Positions 1 to 5,969 of a stretch of DNA of 8,586 nucleotides are shown here, piece by piece. The stretch spans positions 1 to 8,586 of the forward strand of contig JAKASM010000008.1 of the NCBI GenBank assembly GCA_021819045.1, read 5' to 3'. Origin of the DNA: Microcaldota archaeon (GTDB taxonomy: Archaea; Micrarchaeota; Micrarchaeia; Micrarchaeales; Micrarchaeaceae). A program made the position numbers and the translations under genes. The first letter of the stretch is position 1. Each line of letters begins with the position of its first letter. The notes under the pieces are model-generated. The model saw only the letters and a program-made list of their open reading frames with translations. It was not told the DNA's origin and ran no database searches.

Positions 1-2
1 AC

Positions 3-122
3 CCCATGATCATATCCATACCTCTACCTGGAGATATTGTTTTATTTCTTCTTGATGTTATTTATAACTTATTTCTGATTGGTTCATATTCAACAGTACA
101 TAGCGGGAAAATTCAAATCTAA
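3..122 (+). CDS. Possible 3' end of an upstream gene (doubtful)
   Basis: A reading frame is open from the left edge to a TAA at 120-122; from the first ATG (position 6) it would give 38 residues, hydrophobic in the middle (PGDIVLFLLDVIYNLFLIG). I recognise no family. In its favour, its stop lies just before the ribosome-binding site of the 135-782 gene, which would make a tight operon. Against it, the same DNA carries a good candidate promoter and start for a gene running off the left edge on the other strand, and 39 open codons in AT-rich DNA can arise by chance. Treat it as a hypothesis only. Confidence 0.2.
   Translation, partial: PMIISIPLPGDIVLFLLDVIYNLFLIGSYSTVHSGKIQI
11..68 (-). promoter_or_regulatory. 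Candidate divergent promoter and SD for a gene leaving the left edge
   Basis: On the minus strand, TTATAAATA (about 58-67) is a good archaeal TATA match. A start about 25 nt downstream would fall near position 37. A GAGGT Shine-Dalgarno-like motif (20-24, complement) then lies 6 nt before an ATG at 13-11, with another ATG at 19-17. Only four to six codons (MDMIMG or MIMG) would be inside the window. The same AT-rich element reads TTTATAAC on the plus strand and could also serve the 135-782 gene. Confidence 0.3.
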
Positions 123-123
123 T

Positions 124-129
124 GGTGAT
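124..129 (+). promoter_or_regulatory. Shine-Dalgarno site of the 135-782 membrane protein
   Basis: GGTGAT matches the archaeal consensus (complement of the 16S 3' end, GGAGGTGATC) and sits 5 nt before ATG 135-137. It fixes the start of the orphan membrane protein. It is the clearest Shine-Dalgarno site in the window; most other starts here have weak or no such motif. Confidence 0.6.
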
Positions 130-134
130 TACTG

Positions 135-782
135 ATGGAGTCAAATTTTATATTGGTTCAGTTTTCAACTGTTCTAATATTGTTGCTTACTCTACCTCTA
201 GCAATATTCCTTAGCCTATCATTTGCTAAAAGCAAGATGCAAAGCCATTTGTATTGGAGTATAGGGATGTGGTTCTTCTTTTTAGGGGTGCTTCTTGAGG
301 TACTGTTTGCATTTGGGATCTACACTTCCTTTTTAGGAGATGCATACATGCTGTTTGTTGCAATCCTGGTAGAATTTTTGGCATTAGGCTCAATAAGTCT
401 GATAAGATCACTCTCGATAAGAAAAACGTATTATGCATTTTGCGTAATTTCTACGGTTTTCCTGATTTATGCGATAGTTGTATCCCCTAGCATACCCATA
501 ATAAATAATGCCAGAGTGGCGGTTACTGTAACCTCTCTTCTTGTTTCCATTGCCTCAAGTGTAATCACATTCCCTGCTGCAGCAATACTTGTAATAGTTG
601 CTGCTTTGAGCTACACTCGGACGAAGAACCCAAAGATGCTTTCAATAATTGCCGGAGTGGTTGTGGTTTCAATAGCAGGAGGTTTATACATAGCGGCTGT
701 GCCGGTTTTCCTTTATTACTCTGAATTCGTAGGGATAATACTTCTCTGGTTCGGCTTCTTCAGCTTCAAGAAAGCTAAATAA
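135..782 (+). CDS. Orphan multi-pass membrane protein, about seven helices
   Basis: The 215-residue product is almost entirely hydrophobic. Likely transmembrane helices are at about 7-30, 40-60, 70-91, 98-116, 128-158, 168-190 and 191-211, ending in the basic tail KKAK, which suggests a cytoplasmic C-terminus. There is no cleavable signal peptide and no soluble domain. The segment 39-60 (LYWSIGMWFFFLGVLLEVLF) and the ALGSISLIRS stretch at 83-92 resemble, by eye, the seven-helix sensory-type membrane modules seen in archaeal orphan proteins, but I see no catalytic or ligand motif and assign no function. The start is supported by GGTGAT 5 nt upstream. The stop codon overlaps the 3' end of the opposing polyprenol kinase gene by 8 bp, so transcripts from the two strands converge here. 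Confidence 0.8.
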   Translation: MESNFILVQFSTVLILLLTLPLAIFLSLSFAKSKMQSHLYWSIGMWFFFLGVLLEVLFAFGIYTSFLGDAYMLFVAILVEFLALGSISLIRSLSIRKTYYAFCVISTVFLIYAIVVSPSIPIINNARVAVTVTSLLVSIASSVITFPAAAILVIVAALSYTRTKNPKMLSIIAGVVVVSIAGGLYIAAVPVFLYYSEFVGIILLWFGFFSFKKAK

Positions 783-1464
783 TCTGGATTATATACAGAA
801 GCATAAAAACCGATAAAGGAACGGTGCGATTATCGTAATTGCTTGGGGTAAAAAATTCGATTATAGATGCCGCTGTAGCAGCAATAATGAGCATAATGTA
901 TGCACTTACTGCTGTGCCTTCAAAAAATAACGCATAGATTATGAAAGAGCTGAGCAGAGATCCTATAAATACTCCAAATGCTCCCTCTATACTCTTTCCA
1001 TTAGGCATTTTGTGCTTTGCATTTTTCCCTAAAAATGGTGCAATACCGTCTCCGAACGCCATTGCACAGAGCGAGGTCAGACCTGCTATTGATTTGAAGC
1101 CAACCGTGGTTATCAATACAAGCATTAAGAAAAACAATAGTGGCCCTTTTGTTGCCTCTTTTATATTGCCAGACCGGGTAAGCCTTGCTATACTGCCCTT
1201 ATGCGGTGCCTTTCCTAAGGCTGCAATTAATATTAGAGATATGAAGCCAAGGGGCACCAGAGAAAAGAGCACTTTTGCATAAACTGTCTGATAAAAGAAC
1301 CAGAAGAGTATAAGGCCTCCCATAAGGATGTGGAACAATTTCCGTCCGTTAATATTGGTCAGTTTGCCTCTTTTTACTAAGAGATTTATAGTTAATGATA
1401 TGGATATCGAATATAATATCTCAAACCCGAATATGATAATGTTGTAATCTAAGGATGCATTCAT
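775..1464 (-). CDS. SEC59/dolichol kinase-family CTP-dependent polyprenol kinase
   Basis: A 229-residue membrane protein of the SEC59/phytol kinase family (COG0170 type), whose members phosphorylate polyprenols such as dolichol, phytol or geranylgeraniol, usually with CTP, at the membrane. Family signatures are in order: GRKLFHILMG (40-49; R41, K42, H45), AMAFGDGIAPFLG (134-146), the basic loop with GKSIEGAFG (156-164), and EFFTPSNYDNRTVPL (203-217), together resembling the nucleotide-binding region of this family. About seven helices are predicted. In Archaea such an enzyme could make or recycle dolichyl phosphate for glycosylation, or feed isoprenoid lipid salvage; the substrate cannot be read from sequence. 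The start ATG lies 13 nt after the stop of the upstream DJ-1-like gene, so the two are probably one transcript. The fold is also related to CDP-diglyceride synthases, so a phosphatidate cytidylyltransferase-like label is possible. Confidence 0.85.
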   Translation of the reverse strand: MNASLDYNIIIFGFEILYSISISLTINLLVKRGKLTNINGRKLFHILMGGLILFWFFYQTVYAKVLFSLVPLGFISLILIAALGKAPHKGSIARLTRSGNIKEATKGPLLFFLMLVLITTVGFKSIAGLTSLCAMAFGDGIAPFLGKNAKHKMPNGKSIEGAFGVFIGSLLSSFIIYALFFEGTAVSAYIMLIIAATAASIIEFFTPSNYDNRTVPLSVFMLLYIIQII

Positions 1465-1477
1465 TTTGGCGCCTAGA

Positions 1478-1999
1478 CTATTTCACTCCCATATGCTCGA
1501 GTACAGAATGCATAGAGCCTTCGATTGCAGCTGATCCTTTGAAGGAGATTATATTTCCATCTATTTCTGAATCATTGCCGCTTATTGCTCCGTGGAAGAG
1601 CTGCACAACCCTCTGGGTCTCCTTATCTTCAGGAGCCGCTATCTTCTTACCCTTTATTACATTGGCTTTTGCTGCTATCTTCTGTGCGTTGCCTATCGCG
1701 ATTATGTATTTGTGCAATGAATTGAATTTGTTCAATACATCAAAAAACGGTCTGAATTCCTGCAGCTTATACGTTTCTACGCCCGGGCCGTCAATGAGTG
1801 CAATTCCACTGTATTTGGCCGGATCGATTTTGTTTGCATTTATGTCTGGCATGTATCTGGCGCCATGAGCACCTACGCATTCCTTTGTGCTGTAGCTTGT
1901 TATTACTGGCTTTATGCCCCATCGCTCAAAAAACATCTTCAATACGCTTACGGATTCATCCTTGAAGTCATTTGGGGGTATGAATATCAGGAACTCCAT
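1478..1999 (-). CDS. DJ-1/PfpI-fold protein without the catalytic cysteine
   Basis: The 173-residue protein has the class I glutamine amidotransferase-like layout of the DJ-1/PfpI family: first strand EFLIFIPPNDFKDES (2-16) with E15 at the place of the conserved acidic residue, the YSGIALIDGPGVE segment (63-75), the elbow region KYIIAIGNAQKIAAKANVIKGKK (97-119), and a C-terminal NIISFKGSAAIEG (149-161). In active members the elbow reads AICxG, with Cys as nucleophile and often His next. Here it reads AIGN, so Gly103 and Asn104 replace them. The only cysteine is C41. A peptidase, glyoxalase or deglycase role using that nucleophile is therefore unlikely; a binding or structural role is possible. 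ATG 1999 is preceded by a TATA-like box spaced for leaderless transcription. It is followed after 13 nt by the polyprenol kinase gene. Confidence 0.75.
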   Translation of the reverse strand: MEFLIFIPPNDFKDESVSVLKMFFERWGIKPVITSYSTKECVGAHGARYMPDINANKIDPAKYSGIALIDGPGVETYKLQEFRPFFDVLNKFNSLHKYIIAIGNAQKIAAKANVIKGKKIAAPEDKETQRVVQLFHGAISGNDSEIDGNIISFKGSAAIEGSMHSVLEHMGVK

Positions 2000-2021
2000 A
2001 ATAATATCTATTCATAACAAG

Positions 2022-2029
2022 CTTAAAAA
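2022..2029 (-). promoter_or_regulatory. TATA-like box for a leaderless DJ-1-like transcript
   Basis: On the minus strand TTTTTAAG is preceded by the purine-rich GGCAAAGGG, suitable as a BRE. Its centre is about 26-27 nt upstream of the A of ATG 1999, the usual archaeal TATA-to-start distance, so the mRNA would begin at or next to the start codon. No Shine-Dalgarno motif precedes this ATG, which agrees with leaderless initiation. The element lies in the 58-bp gap after the sliding clamp stop codon. Confidence 0.5.
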
Positions 2030-2057
2030 CCCTTTGCCGATAGGAACTGCGCGTTAT

Positions 2058-2804
2058 CTAGCTTTCTAGCATATAAGGAGCAAGGTAGTAAGATAGTGAT
2101 GCGTCGCCGATTTTGTAGTCAATTTTTATGGGTTCCTCTGTCTTTAAGGAGAGCTGAATCGTATTGCTTTGTGGGCATGCCCTGACTATCCTTTCAAGAT
2201 ATTCGAGATTGAATGTGGCGGCCGAAGGTTTTAACACGTTCATCTTTTTAACAAAATCTGTATTGCCCGGGTGCTCTTCTTCAAGCTCTGCTGCATCGCC
2301 TTTGGCAGATATTTTGAAGCTGTCCTTCTCTGTCTTAAAGCCTATTAAGTTGGATAATGAAGTTGCATCTTTAAGTACTTCTTTGAATGAGTCGCTTTTG
2401 AGCTCTACCTGAGACTCGAACTCTATCTTAGGCTCTTTATCTGCCTCCTTCTTCACTTCTATCATAGGCAGCTTATATCTCCTTCTGCTGTTTTCGCCTA
2501 TAAACTCTATAGTTAGCTTATTGCCCGAATCCTTCATAGATAGCTGCTCGTTGTTTCTTGAACTAGACAATATCTTGTTGAAGCTCTCTATACTTACCCC
2601 AACTGTAGACTGCTTGTCAACTTCATATTTGGAGAATGCTTTGTTGGGTATGAAGAAAGATACCATGCTTATACCTGATGGATCCATCGCTTTGAGAGAT
2701 ATGCCTTCTTTTGATACGTTGAAGGCACCTTCATCTACCAAAGTAGCTATAGACCCTATGCAGTCTCTCCAATATCTAGCATCATCTATCTTTATTTCGA
2801 ACAC
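2058..2804 (-). CDS. pcn: PCNA, DNA polymerase sliding clamp
   Basis: The 248-residue product is an archaeal/eukaryotic PCNA, which as a ring clamp tethers replicative polymerase, FEN1, ligase and other PIP-box proteins to DNA. The N-terminal domain starts FEIKIDDARYWRDCIG, followed by ATLVDEGAFNV and the hallmark ISLKAMDPSGISMVSFFIP (35-53). The interdomain connector that receives PIP boxes is about 112-131 (LPMIEVKKEADKEPKIEFES). The second domain runs to the C-terminal YYLAPYMLES, matching the usual LLAPRIES-type tail except that the conserved basic residue is replaced. The start is GTG 2804-2802: the frame stays open to an ATG at 2903, but those 33 extra codons (MNFANCRFETS and following) match nothing at the N-terminus of PCNAs, and the GTG gives the family's normal length. 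No strong Shine-Dalgarno motif is seen. It is divergent from the 2984-3580 gene. Confidence 0.95.
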   Translation of the reverse strand: MFEIKIDDARYWRDCIGSIATLVDEGAFNVSKEGISLKAMDPSGISMVSFFIPNKAFSKYEVDKQSTVGVSIESFNKILSSSRNNEQLSMKDSGNKLTIEFIGENSRRRYKLPMIEVKKEADKEPKIEFESQVELKSDSFKEVLKDATSLSNLIGFKTEKDSFKISAKGDAAELEEEHPGNTDFVKKMNVLKPSAATFNLEYLERIVRACPQSNTIQLSLKTEEPIKIDYKIGDASLSYYLAPYMLES

Positions 2805-2983
2805 AGAACCACACAGTAGCAGTATATCTATTCTCTCATAAAGGAATAAAAACATTTGTACTGCACAGATAGATGTCTCAAATCTGCAATTTGCAAAATT
2901 CATAGAATTTTTCAGGATTACGACTCTTTACGGGGCATATAGAAAAGGGTATTAATTACAGTTGATAGCTTTTGTATGATTAT
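2805..2983. promoter_or_regulatory. Divergent intergenic region: pcn and orphan gene promoters
   Basis: This 179-bp AT-rich stretch separates the clamp gene (minus) from the orphan gene (plus). Minus-strand candidates for a TATA box are GTTTTTATTCC (about 2843-2853) and CCTTTATGAG (2833-2842), giving short leaders before GTG 2804. Plus-strand candidates are GCATATAGA (2935-2943) and TATTAATTA (2950-2958); the latter would give a nearly leaderless mRNA for ATG 2984. I cannot choose between these by eye. A 17-bp interrupted palindrome lies in the middle at 2895-2911. Confidence 0.45.
2895..2911. repeat. Interrupted palindrome between divergent genes
   Basis: AAAATTC-ATA-GAATTTT is a perfect inverted repeat with 7-bp arms and a 3-nt centre. 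The adjoining TTTGCAAA (2890-2897) is a second, overlapping 8-bp palindrome. Its place midway between two divergent starts would suit a shared operator. However, a few AT-rich inverted repeats of this size are expected by chance in 8.6 kb. Confidence 0.3.
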
Positions 2984-3580
2984 ATGGAGAAAACCTTGAG
3001 ATTAAGGCATACCAACAGTATGGACTTGCGAAAAAGTTTACGAATAAATATAGGTATAGAAGATTCGGGTAATGGTTTAACTGGAATTCCTTCAGAGACT
3101 ATTATGCACAGCAGCGGCGGAAGGCAGTTAGATAAATATATTATAGATGAAGGAGATGAAGATGAAGATGAAGCTGCTGAAATGCATGAGAAGTTAAACA
3201 AGGAAACCGTGAGGGAGCTGATAGCAAACCTATCTTATAATATAAAGAGGACGAGATATGAGCATGGTTTGCTGTATAGCGGGAAATTTTTGAATAGTTT
3301 TAAAATTGAGCTTGGGGAATTGATATATGGAACCTCAGGCATCTATGTAGCGTCGAGAGATTTACATGAACATGAAGATATTAGCGGAGGCCGGAAGCTA
3401 AATCAAAAAAGGCAGGTTGTTTTATCTATGCTAAATTCGGCTCAGAACGAACCTAAAAAACTAGAAGATATTGAATTCGTAAAAAAGTTGCTTTTATGCA
3501 TAGACTCTTGGTTGGCTGAAGCCTCAGCGCAACTCCATTTATTCATACCAGAGGCTGATCCGTCACAGTCTTATAGTTGA
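2984..3580 (+). CDS. Orphan soluble protein with acidic tract
   Basis: A 198-residue product from ATG 2984; a TTG at 2972 in the same frame would add four residues but is less likely. I do not recognise a family. It appears soluble, with no signal peptide or membrane segment. A basic N-terminal part (EKTLRLRHTNSMDLRKSLR) is followed by a Gly/Ser-rich stretch, then a strongly acidic tract, IIDEGDEDEDEAAEMHE, at about 54-70. The rest looks alpha-helical: VRELIANLSYNIKRTRYEHG, then SGKFLNSFKIELGELIYGTSG, and a final helix SWLAEASAQLHLFI near the C-terminus. The charge split resembles flexible linkers of nucleic-acid or partner-binding proteins, but that is only analogy, and I see no PIP box. It is divergent from the clamp gene and converges on the lyase gene with a 17-bp gap. 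Confidence 0.75.
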   Translation: MEKTLRLRHTNSMDLRKSLRINIGIEDSGNGLTGIPSETIMHSSGGRQLDKYIIDEGDEDEDEAAEMHEKLNKETVRELIANLSYNIKRTRYEHGLLYSGKFLNSFKIELGELIYGTSGIYVASRDLHEHEDISGGRKLNQKRQVVLSMLNSAQNEPKKLEDIEFVKKLLLCIDSWLAEASAQLHLFIPEADPSQSYS

Positions 3581-3587
3581 TGGATTG

Positions 3588-3601
3588 CGGTTTCTTTTTA
3601 T
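3588..3601 (+). terminator. T-rich terminator candidate after the orphan gene
   Basis: The 17-bp convergent gap contains GGTTTCTTTTTAT, a T-rich run of the sort that ends archaeal transcripts without a hairpin. On the other strand the same bases are A-rich, so this would terminate only the plus-strand gene. It extends two bases into the lyase stop region. Confidence 0.3.
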
Positions 3602-4977
3602 ATTTCATTTTTAGGATCAAGCAACTTATTTAATGCCTTTTTATCCAGAATACCCATCTCGAGACATACCTCTTTTACGGTCTTATTGCTTTTGTATGCT
3701 AATCTCGCTATTTCTGCTGCTTTCGCATATCCAATTTTCCGTGTTAATGCCGTTGTTATTGAAAGATCGTGATGGAGATTTTCTCTTATCTTTTTTGTAT
3801 TTGCTTTTATTCCTTTTATGCATTTTTGAGTAAATATGTTAAGCCCATTTGAGAAGATCTCTATAGAAAATAGCAGATCATGCGCTATTAGAGGCATGTA
3901 TACATTTAATTGAAGCTGGCCCGAATCAGCCGCTTTGTCTATAGCATACGAATAGCCAAGTGTTTGGAAACATATCATATTCATCATTTCAGCTGCACTT
4001 GGGTTTATTTTTCCTGGCATTATTGAAGAGCCGGGAATTAGTTCTGGCAGATAAATCTCTCCTATCCCTCCTGCAGGTCCTGATGAGAGAAGACGTAAGT
4101 CATTCGCGATTTTATTTACTGTTATTGCACATTCCTTAAGGGCGTCAGAAAGATGTAGCTCGTCCTCCTGGTTTGGCATTATTTTAAATGTGTTGTCTGT
4201 AATAAAGAAGTGTGCGTTTAGAATTTTATTTATGTTGGCAACTGCAGCTTTAGCATAACCTTTTGCTGCATTTATACCAGTCCCTACGGCGGTGCCACCT
4301 AAAGGTATTTCTAATAGCGATTCTGCCGAATTCCGAATATTTTCTTCTGCTTTTGCTACTGCACCGGCGTATCCCTTGAACTCCTGCCCCAATGTCATTG
4401 GAACCGCATCTTGAAGATGAGTCCTGCCCACCTTTATCACATTATTGAATTCTCTGGCTTTGCTATTTAAGGCTGAATGAAGCGCTTTTAAACTTGGGAG
4501 GAGCTTTTTATTTACATCAATATAGCATGCCATATGCACCGCAGAATGATATGTGTCGTTTGTGGACTGACCCATGTTGACATGATCATTTGGATGAACT
4601 AGCCTATAATCGCCTTTCTTTCCATGGAGCAGTTCTATTGCCCTATTCGCTATCACTTCATTTAAATTCATATTTAAATTTGTGCCGGCCCCGGCTTGGA
4701 ATACATCTATATTGAACTGGTCGGAGAGCCGACCATTTGCCACCTCTTTGCAGGCTTCCGTTATCGCCTTGCCTATCTTGGGGTCTAGTTTTCCTAATGA
4801 AACGTTAGCCATTGCAGCCGATTCCTTAAGAACTGCATATGCATATATCATAGTTTTACTTATCTTCATCCCTGATGCATTAAAAATATCTAGGGCTCTT
4901 TGGGTCTCTGATCCATAATATGCATCTTCTGGCACCTTAACTTCTCCAAGAACATCCTTCTCTACTCTGAATCTCAT
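3598..4977 (-). CDS. Class II fumarase/aspartase-family lyase, aspartase-like
   Basis: The 459-residue product is full length for the homotetrameric, cofactor-free superfamily that releases fumarate from malate (FumC) or aspartate (AspA). Active-site parts from three segments are present: GAGTNLNMNLNEV (96-108; T99), GQSTND (136-141; S138, T139, N140), GRTHLQDA (184-191; T186, H187), and the catalytic loop GSSIMPGKINP (316-326; S318, K323, N325). Aspartase-like choices are GAGT rather than GSGT, STND rather than SSND, LLSSGP, and SGQLQLNV (352-359) rather than SGNFELNV. Fumarase-like traits are GGTAVGTG, the absence of the NPVxPE string after the loop, and the C-terminal TTALTRKIGYAKAAEIA. 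Aspartate ammonia-lyase is my favoured reading; fumarase remains open. The ATG overlaps the stop of the iron-sulfur subunit gene as ATGA, so it is probably translationally coupled to a fumarate/succinate enzyme. Confidence 0.9.
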   Translation of the reverse strand: MRFRVEKDVLGEVKVPEDAYYGSETQRALDIFNASGMKISKTMIYAYAVLKESAAMANVSLGKLDPKIGKAITEACKEVANGRLSDQFNIDVFQAGAGTNLNMNLNEVIANRAIELLHGKKGDYRLVHPNDHVNMGQSTNDTYHSAVHMACYIDVNKKLLPSLKALHSALNSKAREFNNVIKVGRTHLQDAVPMTLGQEFKGYAGAVAKAEENIRNSAESLLEIPLGGTAVGTGINAAKGYAKAAVANINKILNAHFFITDNTFKIMPNQEDELHLSDALKECAITVNKIANDLRLLSSGPAGGIGEIYLPELIPGSSIMPGKINPSAAEMMNMICFQTLGYSYAIDKAADSGQLQLNVYMPLIAHDLLFSIEIFSNGLNIFTQKCIKGIKANTKKIRENLHHDLSITTALTRKIGYAKAAEIARLAYKSNKTVKEVCLEMGILDKKALNKLLDPKNEI

Positions 4978-5969
4978 GTTGATTCCTTCTTCAGATCTCT
5001 TTTTATAGCTTCATTCTTCATCAGCTGGATGGCCGTTGCAGGATCTACCCCTTTTGGGCAGACTTTTGAGCATGCGCCTGCAAACTCACATCCCCATATT
5101 CCGTCTAGCGTGTCTACATGATCTATTCTCTTGGCACCAAGCTGATCCCTAGAGTCTTTGTAATATCTATATGATTGCGATAATGGCTGCGGCCCTATAA
5201 AATTGGGATTTGTATTGACTACCGGGCATGCGTCCATGCAAAGCCCGCACATTATGCAGTAAGAGTATGGAAGGAATTTCTCTATTTCAGCTTGTTTTTG
5301 CTGGTATTCGTGTTCTGCAGCATATTGTTCTTTTTTATCTATCCTGTAAAGCTCTGGCTTTATGGATATGTGCTTGCTGAAAAAATCATCAAAGTCTGTA
5401 ACGAGATCTTTGAGGAGAGGGTGCGCCTCCATAGGGCCTACTTCTATTTTCCCATTTATCCCATTCTTTACGGAATTTGCTTCGCATGCGAGCATCGGCT
5501 TGCCATTTATGACCATGCCACACGATCCGCATATTCCCATCCTACAGCTATATCTGAATGAAAGCGTCTGATCGCCCAAAGATTTTGCATCCAAAAGCAT
5601 ATCAAGCACTGTTGTAAATCTGCTTGCGCCCATGAGGTAGGTTTGCTTTTCCATCTGCTTTGTGTGGTTGTTGAATCTTGTCACTATAAGCTCTATCTGG
5701 GTTTCGTGCTTGCTTGGTAACTTTACTTCTTTAGTCCTTGCTGTGGAGCCGGACTGCATCTCTAATATTGGACTTTTACGGTAGCCCCTAGCGTATACTT
5801 CTATGTATCCCGTTATTCCGAATACCAGCAGTCCTGCTATTATAATGGGCAGCAATACGTAATATCCAATCCATGGAACTAATGCGTAAGAAATAACATA
5901 GAGTAGCATTAAGGCAGGCACTCCCATCATAGCCGCATACATTGGTGCTACTAAAATTGATGCTTTCAT
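4974..5969 (-). CDS. sdhB: Complex II iron-sulfur subunit with fused membrane anchor
   Basis: A 331-residue iron-sulfur subunit of succinate dehydrogenase/fumarate reductase, passing electrons between the flavoprotein and quinone. The clusters are easy to place: [2Fe-2S] with C142, C147, C150 and C162 (CRMGICGSCG...LAC); the ferredoxin-like half with C238, C241, C244 and C248 (CIMCGLCMDACP), plus C294, C300 and C304 (CEFAGACSKVCPKGVDP), giving [4Fe-4S] and [3Fe-4S]. These strings are closer to E. coli FrdB than SdhB. Unusually, the protein begins with two hydrophobic helices (about 5-26 and 35-57) followed by the basic ARGYRK and a hydrophilic linker before the ferredoxin domain at about 90; typical subunits are 230-260 residues and soluble. 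The start is ATG 5969, which overlaps the preceding stop as ATGA; the frame is open 14 codons further up, but that part lies inside the neighbour. A second ATGA overlap joins it to the lyase. Confidence 0.93.
   Translation of the reverse strand: MKASILVAPMYAAMMGVPALMLLYVISYALVPWIGYYVLLPIIIAGLLVFGITGYIEVYARGYRKSPILEMQSGSTARTKEVKLPSKHETQIELIVTRFNNHTKQMEKQTYLMGASRFTTVLDMLLDAKSLGDQTLSFRYSCRMGICGSCGMVINGKPMLACEANSVKNGINGKIEVGPMEAHPLLKDLVTDFDDFFSKHISIKPELYRIDKKEQYAAEHEYQQKQAEIEKFLPYSYCIMCGLCMDACPVVNTNPNFIGPQPLSQSYRYYKDSRDQLGAKRIDHVDTLDGIWGCEFAGACSKVCPKGVDPATAIQLMKNEAIKRDLKKEST

Noticed and set aside
941..1282. Open frame of 113 codons opposite the polyprenol kinase
   Set aside because: It is a shadow of the SEC59-like gene, whose motifs explain this sequence; no promoter or ribosome-binding site supports it.
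1455..1868. Plus-strand open frame of 137 codons opposite the DJ-1-like gene
   Set aside because: The minus-strand frame has recognisable fold motifs and a promoter; this one has neither.
2058..2093. A PIP-box-like or degradation tag reading of the clamp C-terminus
   Set aside because: The string LAPYMLES is simply a divergent version of the normal PCNA tail and lacks the QxxhxxFF pattern.
101..3288. TAGCGGGAAA occurring at 101-110 and again near 3279-3288
   Set aside because: Dozens of 10-base matches are expected by chance in a sequence of this length; the flanks do not extend the match.
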